Below, one piece after another: positions 23,201-35,795 of a DNA stretch of 64,000 nucleotides. Numbering within the stretch: the first letter of the stretch is position 1; every line of letters begins with the position of its first letter. The notes below the pieces were generated by a model, which was given only the letters and a program-made list of their open reading frames with translations, had not been told where the DNA came from and searched no databases. The stretch covers positions 23,126,001-23,190,000 of the forward strand of contig NC_079884.1 in the NCBI RefSeq assembly GCF_029227915.1, in the 5' to 3' direction. Made by a program: the position numbers and the translations under genes. The DNA is from Hydractinia symbiolongicarpus (lineage: Eukaryota; Cnidaria; Hydrozoa; Anthoathecata; Hydractiniidae).

Positions 23201-25629
23201 TTGTCGAAGTTATTAAACGAATACGTAAAAATACAGAAACAATAAACCACCGTACAAGGTTGCTTTAACTTGTGTACCAGAGAAAAATTTAAATTCAACT
23301 GTTTCTTGTGAGTACATCGTTACCAAAAGTTTTTATTATAAAAACTTCCGGGAGAATGTTATGTCAACCTTCTACAGTGTGTGAAAGAGTGTACTGTCGA
23401 TTCGTCAGCATGTAAGTGTCAAGTCATTTATCAACTAACCCGTCGCCTCTGTCATAAGATTCACTGCTCCCAAGTCAAACACTGAACCTATTGTTAAAAA
23501 AGAGTATTGTCTTAGTAGCCTTATCTTACAGCTCCGACGGTGATGACAGTACTCTCCTTCGTTGAGAAAAAAGCTGCGACAAAAAAGCACCTCTTCTGTG
23601 CCAGAACTTCCACAATTTGTGAATCATTGGTATCCATGTTGCGTTTTGCTTTTTATGTGTTTTGTGGTGAGACTTTTTCTCTTGACGACCTAGTGCATTA
23701 TGGGAAATTTTACTTAGTGAATTGCTGGGAAATTTTTCCGTCACTACTAAACTGTCTGCTTAGTTACATAGAAGAAAGGTTATTGTAAAATATGGTAATC
23801 TTTTTGCTTGATCTTGCGAAAAATTTTCTAATTTTAATAAAGGCAAGGAGAGTACTGCCAACCGGAATAATCTATCTTGTAACCAAAAGTTAGCTCTAGT
23901 TTTTTTGTCATGTTAGTTCATTTGTCAATGTCGTGTATACCGATAGACAATGTTCTACGTTGAATCATGGAGGTAGATGGTTAAATTTCTTCTTTTACCT
24001 GTTTTTAAGCTTTCACTTAAGTCTTCATTCGTTTTTGCTGAAATGAAAAATAAGCAGTTAAGTGATACTCTTTGCGCATATAATTTTTTCTTTTATGAGA
24101 ATGAGCTTTCTAAGATCACGCTGAGATTATAAGTTAAAAACAATAGGCGTAAAGAACAATAGAGGTATAATAATAGTGACTAGCCTGGTGTTGAAATTCT
24201 GACACTCTTTTGTAGATACCTTATATGTAAAAGGGTACCTTGTAATTTTTTTCTTAAATTTCCTTTTCAAGAAAATTCTCCGCGGAAAGGGACGGTCAAG
24301 AACAGAACCGTTTCCGTTCCGTTTCCGAGAAAAGCCTTTAGCCATATGTTTGCATTTTATTAATATGAAATCTAGCTTTTTCACTGTTTCTTTTAACAAT
24401 AACTTCCTCCATTTTTCGCTAGCATGAGTGTTGATTAACCTTTTTGTTTGGTATATTTAGGAATTTTTTTCGTGTTTTTTACAATACTATTTTGGTTTAT
24501 TCAATACACGATTCATTGTTGTGTTGTTTTTTTTACTGTTGGAATTTGATCTGTAATGACTAAAATGAAAGTTGTATGGTCCTTTAAATGCAAGGTCTAC
24601 CTAAGAGTAGAGTAGAAACATAGTGTAAGTAGGATTTTGGAATCACGAAAATCAAGTGCTCCGTATTTACTAACCGTTATGCATTTTCTTCATTGCATCA
24701 ACCACTTTGGAAACTAAAATGCAAATTTTAGACTTACACAAAAGAGCCAGGGGGGGATAGGACAACATTTTCTTAAAAACTACAACAAATTGCTGTCGAA
24801 GGCAGCTCTATAGACCCTTAGACACCTAACCACACCTTTTGACGTCGCAAAAAGTCTGAAATACCAATATTTTATCTATAAACATTACGCGAACTCTGAT
24901 GCTAAACTTGACATATCAAAATGGAAGCCTATATGAATGAGTTTATATTAGGCGATGTTGTGCAACTTTGCCAATGTTGCGAAGTTAGGGGGGGGCAGAA
25001 ATGGCGCTTAATGACGAAATATTGTCGGTGAAAAGTCAAGCATATTCTTAGTGTTTCAAAAAACTGCTTTGGACCATACTATACAGTACAACACAGTCAC
25101 CATCGCTGAGCGAAAAACTTGCTTGTGATATGGAGAATAAAATACGAAAGAAAAGTTTTTTTTCAAAGTAGTAGTTCTGTCATATCCGATTGAGTTCACC
25201 AATTTTGTTCAACTTTGCAAGAGTATTTAAATCCCGTGTTCAGATTTTAGAGCAGGGTTTATTGTTCTTGTACAAGAAACAATTAAACTCAGATTAAGAA
25301 AGAACAAAACAGTTATGTTAAGCGCTTCTGTCCTTCTACGCAAAAATTTAATACACAAATATTAAAATCTTGATGCTCCATAAAATTTAAGTTCGATTGA
25401 ATTTTGCTATTTACGATATTTGCCGGTTTAAAACAGGGATATTGCCGATGCTGACCGTTAACTCACCGTCATGTCGGTTTTTTGTAAGCGTCATTGGATC
25501 CTCCTCACTGCCGCTACCAGATTCATCATCGTCGTCCGAAAATTCTTTCATAATATTAACCCCACAAATAAACTTAACATTAGAAACCGCCAATGCAAAC
25601 AGTACCAAATAGACAGAAACTAACTTCAT
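17270..25629 (-). CDS. secreted modular protein with acidic GAG-type site, coiled coil and EGF domain; 14 exons
   Basis: I assembled the exons from GT..AG borders: 25629-25467, 24713-24675, 24037-23999, 23487-23440, 22791-22684, 21838-21770, 21399-21259, 21031-about 20312, 20019-19924, 19786-19424, 19165-18782, 18619-18284, 17937-17740, 17649-17270. Every junction is phase 1 and the frames join without stops, giving about 1027 aa. Order: signal peptide (1-22), acidic stretch DDDDESGSGSEED resembling a glycosaminoglycan attachment site, small exons, an exon with four N-glycosylation sequons, a Lys-rich/acidic region (about 203-442), a proline-rich part, a coiled coil (about 672-723), and one EGF-like domain (about 903-931, six Cys, CQNGGEC) before a 95-aa tail. 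Likely an extracellular matrix or cell-surface-associated glycoprotein. No named family recognised. The donor of exon 8 has three candidates (20297-20312), and further microexons may be missed. Confidence 0.75.
22144..22651. mobile_element. non-autonomous Tigger/pogo-like element inside an intron
   Basis: The ends are inverted: TTGACTCCCTCTAATTCGAA on the left and, read from the right, TTGACTCTCCCTATTTCGAA. Subterminal 'aattcgaat' repeats on both sides resemble the reiterated TTCGA motifs of Tigger ends. It lies in the intron between the secreted-protein exons 22791-22684 and 21838-21770, 32 bp from the exon border. No transposase remains. Confidence 0.55.
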
Positions 25630-28048
25630 TTTGCTTTGTCCTTTTAAAGCATAATATATTTTAATTGTTTTTTATATATTTAACAAGTTTCTTTCTTTAT
25701 CTGTTTTACACACTTCAACTCATTCGATGTATAAAAATCTATGCACAAGATATATTTGGTAGTTGAACCGAACAAGACAAACTCTTGTGGAATGTATCTC
25801 TTTCAATGCACATGAGTGAATTTTTGTTCATTTTTTTGCTATGTTTGAAACCTTAAGTCACGCTGTGATGCTTCCTTTTTCAATGGCTTGGTATTGGTAT
25901 CTCTTGAATTCTCAGTTATTTAAAAAATTCGTATTTGAGGCATCGCTCATACAAGGCGATATTCTCCAAAGTGGTTGTTCAATCCTACTTATATGTTTTT
26001 TTTTAAAACAAAGTTTCGCGGCAAAACAAAAAAAATCAAATCAATTTCACGAAAAGCGTTCTGATTTTTTTGAGCAGTTAATGAAGCGTGGCACGCTTCT
26101 TCACACCATGTTCATTCACAGGCTATTACTTCCCGTAAAGAATTCATGCAAAACACATTTTCTTGCTTCGTGCAACCAGTAAAAAATTTTGCGAACAAAA
26201 TAAACCCTATCGAAACTTAAATAAAAAAACACTACAAAATGTTACACCTTCCCTGCAAGGTTTGAGCCACGTCAGTTACGCAGGAGATTATTTTTACACG
26301 CACAAGGCGGTTTGGCGCCAAATTTGAGAAACAACCTTCAATTATTTCAAACTCTTCTTTCGTACGTGCTTTGCAACCTTAATTTAATGTTATATATAAA
26401 AATAAAATAATGTCTCAATTCACAACATTGGCTGCAAGCACCACAATCAACAACAGCAAATACGCCAAATGAAGGAAATACAAGAAGCAATGCAGCGGAC
26501 ATGATTTTTTTGGAAAACGTGGCACAAATATGCATTAGCTTGTTAGGATGCAGTTTCCGGGTAAAAATACATGGCACCATTTAGAGGGTGTGATATTATT
26601 CTTAATATGTCTGAAATTAGAAAACATGCTAAAACTGTGGAAAACGAAGCCTTGAAAATGAAGCCTTGCAGAAGATTTAGGTGGCAAATTAGGTTTAAAA
26701 AATAGTTTATTTAAGGAAACAACCACCTCTTCATCAATAAGAGCTAAAGCTAAATTTACACTGAAAACGCAGCTCCTTGCGGCGCGGCACATCGCGGTCT
26801 GACTTTTGCAATTGTTTGTTCACAGTAAAATTAAAAATACTTAGTTTTATATTTGTACACATTAGAAAGAAAGAAGTAATTCCAGAATAACAATGAAAAA
26901 TGCTTTTTAGTATGCGGCAAGGCAAAACGTTGCGGCAACTTTGGATTCGACCCAAGCGTTTTTACCAATAATTATTAAAAATAAAAGGCTGAACAGGCTG
27001 ACATTATTTGAGTGGTATTTCTTTTCAACTAGCTTTCCAGTTTCTGCCATCGTTTTGGTCACTTGCCACCATTGTTAAATATAACTTAGAATGAAAATAA
27101 AGTTGCTGGCAAAAATAATAGTCAACTTTTGAGGAAATCAAAAAAATCTTAGGCCCTGGGGTGAAACTGACCACTCGAAATAGAAGTCATGATAAAACCG
27201 TCTTAAAAAAAGTTGAAAATTCCTAGCTTAGTGAAGGTATTTTTTCGCCTCATTCCGGCTTATAAAATAGGCTTTGAAAGACCTGCTTATAGTCACACAC
27301 TATATATTTTCGTAGTACATTGTTCGGTGGTCACATTAAACAAGCCATAGTTATTGTAAGAAATTTTTATGTCAAAGAAAATTACATAGAAATATATGTA
27401 TGTATATTTATAAATACAATTTATTTTCCTTTTAAAATTTGCAAAAAAAAAAAAGATTGGGCCTTAAGGAAATATTTCATCATGTAATAGAAAATTATTT
27501 CCCTTGCACAACTTTGCCTTATGGTAAACCAAACCTATAGTACTAACTAAAATGTATTTCATTGAATGAATTCCAAATCTAACAAGAAAAGTAGCTACTA
27601 CTATATTAAACACTTCATATACTCAAAAATAAATTAAAAAAAAAAAAAAAAATTCTGCTGACCAAGATAAATTTTATTTTCGTGGTTCCAAAAAATTTAA
27701 ATTTCGCGGGTATTAATTTCGCAAATAGTAGTGGAATATTCCGCAGGTACATAATTTTGCAAATTTTCCCACAAAAGCCGCGAAAATTAGTACCATAAAA
27801 ATACTTTTTTAAAGAAAATTTAACATCGTCGCGATTACTCCTTTTCCGTGATTTAGGAAAATGTTGAAAATTTCGACCTTAAAACAAACAAGCCTCTTAA
27901 ACCTTTTGGTTACAATTACGAATGTTGGACATCTAGCTCCAAGCTTATTTATTTCGAAGAACTTAATTTCGCGAATAAGACGTTAGAAAATTTCGGAGTA
28001 CTTATTTTGCAAACCATGTGGTAAAAATATATTGAAAATAATTCTAGT
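25630..28048. other. intergenic; no gene seen, AT-rich repeat fragments
   Basis: Upstream of the secreted-protein gene and downstream of DNAJC25. ORFs of up to 113 codons occur but lack domains. The segment 27655-28020 repeats 'ttcgcg(g/a)..aatttcgcaaa' motifs and reads like an old MITE, but I could not fix its ends. Confidence 0.4.
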
Positions 28049-29056
28049 TTATTCTTCCATAAATGTCATTTGTCCAGGTCCTCCTTTCTTCATGTAACGT
28101 CTCCACATTTTGTGTCGACCACTTTCTGCCAGCTTTACTCTGTATTCCTCTTCCAGCGCCTCTTTATATTCTTTAAGCTTATCAGCTTTCCATAACTCTT
28201 TTTCCATGTAAGATTCTTTGGAATACGAATCTAATGCTACCCAATAATGGGCAGAAAGATTAAGATTTTTATACGTTAAATACTCTTTTTCCTCCTGTCC
28301 GAATTCTTGTTTTAAGATCCAGAATTTCCATATCCATCGAGCCATCCATTTGATGTAAATAACAGCATAATACGGTAGACATATAAGTTGAACCCACAAA
28401 ACATCCATGTATGACGGCTTGCCGTACCCTCCACGGATGTCAATCGAATCTTCTACAACTTCCTTCAGAATGCGCTCTTCTTCTTGTTTGCGTTCTTCTT
28501 TACTTTTCTTGTTCTTCGCCTTCTTGTTGTTCTCTTGATACAATCCTTGTCGATGGATAATTTCTAAAGCTTGGTTGCGAAATTTTGGGTTTTGCATGGC
28601 ATAGCGAACAGCTTCATCGTAACGGTGCATCTTTTGCAAATATTGAAGGACCGACACTATTGTTACGGTAACGGCAAGAACAATACGAACGTCAACCTTT
28701 GGTGTCATTCGTCGTTTGTAGTATCGGTAGTAATGGTAGTAGGCTTCCTCAGGATTATCCAACATATAATCGTAATCTTTCCGTTGCTCCTCATCTTTCA
28801 GTATTTCATACGCAGTAGCGATTTTTCGAAATTTTACAGCAGCGTCTTCGTCTCCTTTATTAACATCAGGATGGATTTTTCGAGCGAGCTTTCTGTATGC
28901 TCGCGACAACTCGCTTTTGGTAGCTTCTCGCGTTATCCCCAACACGTCATAACAATTATCAGTTCCACAATATAGTCCCTCAACGAATGCATTAACAGTT
29001 GTCGAACAAGACAAAACAGTCAATAAGACAACGAAAAAGCAACCAAGCACCTTCAT
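28049..29056 (-). CDS. DNAJC25: DnaJ homolog subfamily C member 25
   Basis: A single-exon 335-aa protein. Residues 1-23 form a signal peptide or signal anchor; the J domain is about 35-97 with HPD at 62-64, which stimulates Hsp70-type ATPases. Transmembrane segments lie at about 123-140 and 217-243, separated by a Lys/Glu-rich helical region (175-200). The end GGPGQMTFMEE and the conserved YMDVLWVQLICLPYY segment are characteristic of DNAJC25, a conserved membrane J protein, probably of the ER. Length is close to that of the vertebrate protein (about 360 aa). An acceptor-like TTTTTATATAG lies 21 nt before the ATG, suggesting a 5' UTR intron. Confidence 0.93.
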   Translation of the reverse strand: MKVLGCFFVVLLTVLSCSTTVNAFVEGLYCGTDNCYDVLGITREATKSELSRAYRKLARKIHPDVNKGDEDAAVKFRKIATAYEILKDEEQRKDYDYMLDNPEEAYYHYYRYYKRRMTPKVDVRIVLAVTVTIVSVLQYLQKMHRYDEAVRYAMQNPKFRNQALEIIHRQGLYQENNKKAKNKKSKEERKQEEERILKEVVEDSIDIRGGYGKPSYMDVLWVQLICLPYYAVIYIKWMARWIWKFWILKQEFGQEEKEYLTYKNLNLSAHYWVALDSYSKESYMEKELWKADKLKEYKEALEEEYRVKLAESGRHKMWRRYMKKGGPGQMTFMEE

Positions 29057-29826
29057 CCTGAACGCACCTCACAACCTATATAAAAAGAAAAAGACACTAA
29101 CAGATAGGGTTAAAGTTAAAAAAAAAGAAATTATTGATATCATTTGCTTGATTAATGATACTTAAAACAATGCAAAAACAAATTACTGTCCTCATTAGCA
29201 TGCCAATGTGAGAGAAATTAGTGGTTATGTATATAAAAAGACACATGTCGTAATTTGCTTAAGCACATTGAGCATTTATTTACTCCATGAGGAGGAAGTA
29301 ATTAATGTTAATAAAAACTTGATGATGGAGAAATATTTTTTCTAAAATATGTACACACACGCATATAAGATTATCTATCACTAAAACAATGAAATCAGTT
29401 AATATCCTATAAAGACCTTTTGCATATTTTTCTTACAAATTGAGTTTTAGACTAAGAGTCTAAACTAATAATACCTAACAACTCGATTTCATATGAAAAA
29501 AATACAAATAAGTGAGTTTGTTTAAAAAAATGCTAAATGTTTTCCTGCGAACTTTTTAATTTGACTTAAAAATGATATTTCACTTTATGTAAGAAAAAAC
29601 GGATTTTATAAAGTAATACAGTACAATACAGTGATCATTAAACTGGTAGTCAGAGCAGTTGATACCTGTTTAGTTATTGGTAATATAAACTTGACAAGAT
29701 GGTCAAATTGCTGTGCTGTGTGAAAATTTCTTTAAAAGTAGTCTAATTTTTTTGTTTTTTGCTTGAAATGATAAATTTAAGTTGTGTTCAGGGAAAAGTT
29801 TCATGTATATAACATTTTTAATGCCA

Positions 29827-29859
<33 letters not shown>

Positions 29860-32800
29860 TAAATAAGAAGAAGTTAAGTGTATCCTTTTTCTTTAATCAC
29901 CTGCTTCTTTGAAATAGTTTGCCGATATTGTTTAAAATTGTAAAAGATCAAAAAACGTATCATATTTACATGAGTTTGATTTATTTTGTTATTAAGTTAT
30001 GTAAAAATTATTTACAACTAAATAAACACAGGAGTACATAGAGAACAAAATATAAAAAAGATCTGCATGCAAATAGACCTTTTAATAAAAATAATTAAAT
30101 TTGAATGAACAAATATTCGAATAAAATTGCATAATACTAGGGAAAGCCCATTAGGGACATGTTATACTTTATATCTAGTTAACACTATGATCTTAAGATA
30201 ATTTTAGATCTGAAGATAATTTTACAATCTGAAGATAATTATGCAATCTTACCATAATTTCATACCACATTTTATTTAATTACACATAACTTGATGCCTA
30301 CATTCGTCTTTCATCAGTGCAACTGTAATGGCTGGTAATGCATAATACTTAAGAATTAAGGGCATTGCATATTTCACATCCACCCTTTTGTTTTTTCAGT
30401 AAGAAAAGTCACATTACTGTCTTCTAAATCGAATGCAGCCACCCATGATAGTTATTTTTGCTTGTTTATAGTTTCACTGGATTCATGTTGCGAAAAATTA
30501 TCTCAGCAAAATTACCTTTAAAGCAACCTGAATTCTTCACTTCTCATTTAAGTGTTTTGATATTAGGCTCTATAAATTTAAAAATTAGGGAAAATCATTA
30601 TTTTCACTGAGAGTATTTTATCCAATTAAATGTGGCGATGTCACTGAAAAAAAAACACAGGGCTTGGATGGTCTTCTGTGGCACACAACAACATTTTATG
30701 CACATATTTATGATTTTCAGACAGTGCATCTGTCAATGATAATAAATATAAGAAAACACTCCTTAGGTTAAATGTCGATGATTTTCAATAAAAATTATAT
30801 ATACCACTCAAGTCATTTAAATCAGTAGAGCGGAAATTAAGGGTTACAGTTTTTTCACATAATAAAAATATTGTGCTCCCCCTTGTGTTAGTAAAAGTTG
30901 AGGGAGAAAGTTGCAATTCGCTTTCAAGGAAAATTTTTATTCTGCCAGCCACCCCTATTTTATCAACACAAGACAACCTAAACAAAGCATACATTTGTGA
31001 TTAGTACAAATATATATGTTAAACTGATACAAAAATAACATTGGTAGAAAACTATCATCACAACCCGAGCAAGAATTACAAAATGTCAAGAGTACACATT
31101 TTTTAAATGACTGTATCAGCTCACTTTAGAACAAGAGAAAATATTAGTTTGGGTATTTTGGCCCACATTACCAGAAAGGGGCAGGCTAAAAAAAAACATT
31201 TTTAGGATTTTGAACGTTCTTTATCTGTTATTACAGCGTGCACCCATAGTAATATTATTCTGGTCTCTATTTCTCTTGTTTAAAAAATATGAACATAAAT
31301 GCAGCCTTTCTAATTTAGTTTATTCCATTATGGCAGAACATTGCTGCCATAAAATGATTTTTTTCGGGTATGTCAGCAAACCTGTGTTTGACGTTGGCAA
31401 TTTTTATTTGTTTTGCCACTGTATGCTCGAATACAAAAATAAGTTAAACTTAAAGAGAAAATTTACAAGCAACTTAAAAACCATGTTGGGAAAAAATTTG
31501 CTGTTGTGAATTGAGAACTTTTGTTTACACATAAGCATTTACATCGGCAATTGCTAAAAGCCGTCGTAAATTATAAAGCCTGATATGTGCATTGTTGAAT
31601 AGGGTTATGTAAGTAAAAGCTGCTTGACCTAAAATGCCAGAGTTTTATAACTACTCCGAAAATGATAAGGCTTCAAGATTTGCAGTGTTAGGGTAGGGAG
31701 TTACAAAAGTACAGGGGAAATTTGAAGTATTATAGTTTTGTTTTCTTCAACTGCTGAAATTATTTCATCCTAACAGAATAGAAGATAATTAAACAAATAT
31801 ACACAAGAAGAGTTTCTTCTTAGGTCATCTAGCTAGCTATAGCTAGATTTTAAAACCCCAGATTTTAAATTTTGACATCAACTTTTATGCTAAGGCCAAA
31901 ATATAATTGGTTAGTTTCACATGACCGACTCACTTTAAAAGGCAAAAGTCGGGTCAGGGAGTCAGTAAATTTGTAAAAAATAAACCAAACAATCCACGAA
32001 CAATCTTCGACACGTTGATTGTCAAAAATGGAACTTTAAACAGAGGATAAAAATACAGTCGGCATACATTGAAAACAAATAACAAAATTTGGCTAACTTA
32101 TCGGGAAAATTTTTTTATCCCAACGACGGACTCACTTTTGTATTAGAAAGAACGCTAACCAAACATATTTTCAACAGTGGTCTATAGCTAAGTACTTTCT
32201 TATCCACTGTTTATAGTTATCTATAATAGCGGAAAATAAAGAATATATTATGCTTTTATGCGATCAGTAAGTAAGTAATGAGGTAGCTATATATAAGTAA
32301 CAATTTATTTTGTAACAATTAATGTCTCACAACTACTAGAATTACAGATGGTACAGGGTAACCAGCTACCCTATACCTTGCTATTTTTCTCTGTTCTAAA
32401 GGAAAATGCACATAAACATACATAAACATAGTCTAGTTGAAATAAAATAATTGCAGACCAACCTATCAGAACCAGCAAAATGTGCGATGCCTCCTTTAGC
32501 TTTGAGAAACCCACACGAAACAGATTCACAATAAAAGTCTTCCCCTTTGCGTTTGGCGCTGGTTAAATTTGAATTTATTTTTTTATGGTTGTCCTTTTGA
32601 AAAATAAACAACGGTGAAGAGCATGCTCCACGTGGGGCTTTTTCGGAATATCGGCTTTGTTTTTCGCAGTTTCGAAGTAAAAAATGGCGTCGTAGCTGTT
32701 GTATATACAGCGCATGACTGCTAGGCTACGTGTTTTACTTTTACATTTGGTGGTATAGCTAAGCTGTAGCTCAACTAGATACAATATTTTTTTTCACTTT

Positions 32801-33627
32801 TAAAATAAAAGTCTTTGCTTGGGCCTACCAACAGATAGTTTCATTAAACTTTGCTTTGAGATTTTGTGTTTGGACAGAAATTTCCTTTTTTACTGTCCCT
32901 GTCCCTGGGGTGTTGTTGTTGGAAAAACAAAAGTGAACGACAAAGAAATCCAATGAAAGTAGCGCACAGTAGTTAAGCAGGACTTTCTTTTTTTCTCTTC
33001 TAGCTATAGGCTCACATTTTTATCGCATATCAATTTTTCCCACTGTTCGCATTTTCCCACTAGTAAACATCTAAAAACACCCCAAATAATTTTGCATCAG
33101 CAGAACTGTTCTGCACAGATAATAAACCGTGTCCTGATCAGCAGCTTGCCCCGGTTAAAAACACATAATCAGGACAGGCCTGTTTATGTACGACAGTCTA
33201 GTATCATTTGTTGCTTAAAAAATAAAGATGATCAGACTTTACAACAGTCTAATATTATTTGAGACTTATTTTATTCGTGACAAGCAAATAGCCCTGGTAG
33301 CAAAGTTGTTGTTGTTCTCAAATGAAACGAAATTTCGTGGAAACTAAATTTAGGAATTCGCAATTTTAATAACTTTTCGCTAAACTTAATTCTCGCTAAA
33401 CAAGTAATTTAGGTCATCTTCAGAATTCCATTCCTGCGAAAAATAAAAATGAACCCACCCACCGCACAATCCAGTTAGTTTTCAATGGGGTTTTATCATG
33501 CAGAGAAAAGTTAAATGCTATTGTTTTTCACGAAGATGTATATGTCACTGGAAATTTAAATTTTGTAAGGGATGCCTTGTACCTGCCTGGCGAACTTATG
33601 TGACGCTATATGACTTTGGACGCCATA
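29057..33627. other. 4.6-kb intergenic region, no gene seen
   Basis: Contents: a long A tract (29832-29860) that could be a retrotransposon tail, a small tandem repeat of 'atctgaagataatttta' at 30205-30245, and AT-rich sequence. ORFs are under 100 codons and show no domain. Confidence 0.45.
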
Positions 33628-35558
33628 CACCATTCTCCGATTTCAGCGCGATCATAATTTTAAAATGACGTAATCTAATAATGGCGGATTTCGTATGTAA
33701 ACAAACCCTTAACGTGATCGAACACAGTAAGCGTTACTATTTCTTATGGTAAACAATTAATTAAATAGACCTTTAAATTATTTTAAAATAGTTTTTTAGT
33801 AACATATTAACTTTATTTATATGAAAAGATGCAATATGTGTTTAACGAGTCAAGTTGATGTGCTAAATGCCATCAATTTCTCAGCGTCATTTTTGTAAAA
33901 ATAGTTTTACTACGCTTCTTAATATCAATTTAGAAAGGGTTGCGGAGAGGTTGCCAAGGCAAAGGCATTAAGCACGGCAATGAGACAGGAATAGGAATCA
34001 GCAAGGCAGGGGTAGGCAAGGCATGGGAGGCACAGGCAAGGGCATAGTAGTAGGCAGGCACGATAAAAGGCATAGGAAGGGTAGGCAGGGGCAGGAACCT
34101 CAACAGAAACTCTCCCCCTACAACTCAAAAATTACGTATAATAATGTACAATACAACAATATAGAAAGGATTGCAGAGTGTGGGACTGCCCCCCCCCCCT
34201 AGGTATTCAAGCAAAAATATTTAGTGTTCCTTATTTTGAAAAGATTCCTTGGCAGGACAAACATGTATAATTGCCTTTTCTAAACATGACATTTTTGTGA
34301 TATGTAAATGAAAGTGGTTATTGTTGCCCTGTCCAGGATTTGAACCTGGATCTCTCATTTTCATGAGTGTCTTAGCCATTAGACCAACAGGGCATATATA
34401 TGAAAAACTTTACTGGTGCATATGCTTATGGATTTACAGCACATATAGCCATTTAATTCTTCTTGTGGATAATAAAATTCAATTTTTTCTACTAAATAGA
34501 TGGGGGGACCTGGTGTTGAAAAGTTTGGATAAGGAACTGTATTACCCAATATTAAACATCTGGTGGAGCGATTAATAGGAAACTGTGCCATCATTCATGT
34601 GGAGCGCTTTAGTAGAAGCATGCAGTATATCATAAATCGGGTGAAGCACACACACAGCATTAGGGAGTTTTAGGTTAATATATTTTTAAAATACAGTTTA
34701 CATGTCGTGTCCATCATAGCAAATTTTCTCAAAATGTTTGCGGAAAAACTTAAAATATGAATTGTAATCCACGGTGAGCGCTTAGTACAGGTAAACAATG
34801 TCGCACATCCATATATATATTTTCATATATTTCATTTTATTTCGTACAACAAGTTTTCATGACAGTAGGATTAAAAAGCTCTTATTCCAAACTGAACAGA
34901 AACCTCAAAAGTATAGCAATAAACTAGGCTAGCTTGGTACTTAAATAGAGCCGGGCTTAAAAGGATTCCTGAATTGAAAATGTTATTTTGTATGTTATAG
35001 AGGATAAAAAATGTTAAAAATCTTCCTTCGTTCTCAAGTTTATGTCAGCAAAATTGGTAGTTTTATCACAGCTAAGTAGTTAATTTTATGCTAGCTTTGT
35101 ATAGCTAGTTTTATGCCAGTTTTACGTTACCTATATATTTACATACTTGCTCTATTTTATGCCAGCTAAAAGCCTTAAAAGTGTTTTTTTTACTGTTGGA
35201 AAGGTGAATAATCTTAAAAAACGTAATAAAACAGTACAGCTATCCGCCATCAAACTGTTCAAACTTCTTTAAAAAAGGCAGCAAGTTAGCGTTATATTTC
35301 TCACCAGAACGGTGGTTCACACGAACACATTCCTAAAACACGAGTTGTGGAACATGTGTGTGAGCTCCTCCATCTTTCTAGTGCATAATCTTCATTCCCA
35401 CATACAGAAAAAGCACAACGTCTAACCATGTTTTATATTCGAAGACTGTACGTCGACTGTTGAACACGCTTTGTTTACATACGAAAATGTAGATTAGTGC
35501 CGAGGCCCCTCGCGGTAAATATGTATTTTACAGAACAAGCTGAAATCGGAGAATGGTG
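33628..35558. mobile_element. 1.9-kb element with 20-bp terminal inverted repeats and TA duplication
   Basis: Starts CACCATTCTCCGATTTCAGC and ends with the exact inverse, flanked by TA on both sides (33626-33627 and 35559-35560). A second inverted pair (CGTATGTAAACAAA near 33692 and its inverse near 35472) strengthens the case that both ends belong together. TA duplication points to the Tc1/mariner/pogo order. No transposase is visible, so it is non-autonomous. Inside are a purine-rich minisatellite-like stretch (33940-34100, 'ggcaggggtaggcaagg') and a tRNA-like pseudogene. Confidence 0.65.
34325..34393 (-). pseudogene. tRNA-Glu-like pseudogene with a 4-nt anticodon loop
   Basis: Minus strand, 69 nt: acceptor GCCCTGT/ACAGGGC (7 bp), D arm GTCT..AGAC, T arm CCAGG-TTCAAAT-CCTGG and a discriminator A are all intact, as are the A box (TGGTCTAATGG) and B box (GGTTCAAATCC). 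The anticodon arm is CTCAT-GAAA-ATGAG, with a loop of 4 nt instead of 7, so no anticodon can be displayed. The D-arm sequence is most like tRNA-Glu. No CCA is encoded. Confidence 0.65.
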
Positions 35559-35636
35559 TATTAGAAATATAACACATTCAGGCCCTAAAGTCCTTGCAAG
35601 AAATGAATCAGTTGGTTGGCTGCATTTTTTCCTGAG

Positions 35637-35795
35637 ACTTTTCGTTTAAACTTTTAAAATGCGATCTTAAAAAACATTTCTTTCGCCGCTTTTCGTTTTT
35701 AAACTTTTAAAATGCGATTTAAAAAAACCATTTCTATCGTCGCTTTTCCTTTTTAAACTTTTAAAATGCGATCTAAAAAAAAAACCGCTTAATTA
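35637..35795. repeat. 54-bp tandem repeat, about 2.8 copies
   Basis: The block 'tttaaacttttaaaatgcgat' recurs at about 54-bp spacing (ending at 35664, 35718 and 35772), each followed by an A tract and 'cgtcgcttttc'. Confidence 0.75.

Noticed and set aside
28571-28975. 134-codon plus-strand ORF
   Set aside because: Shadow of DNAJC25 on the other strand.
34325-34393. Functional tRNA-Glu gene
   Set aside because: The anticodon loop has only 4 nt, so no anticodon can be presented.
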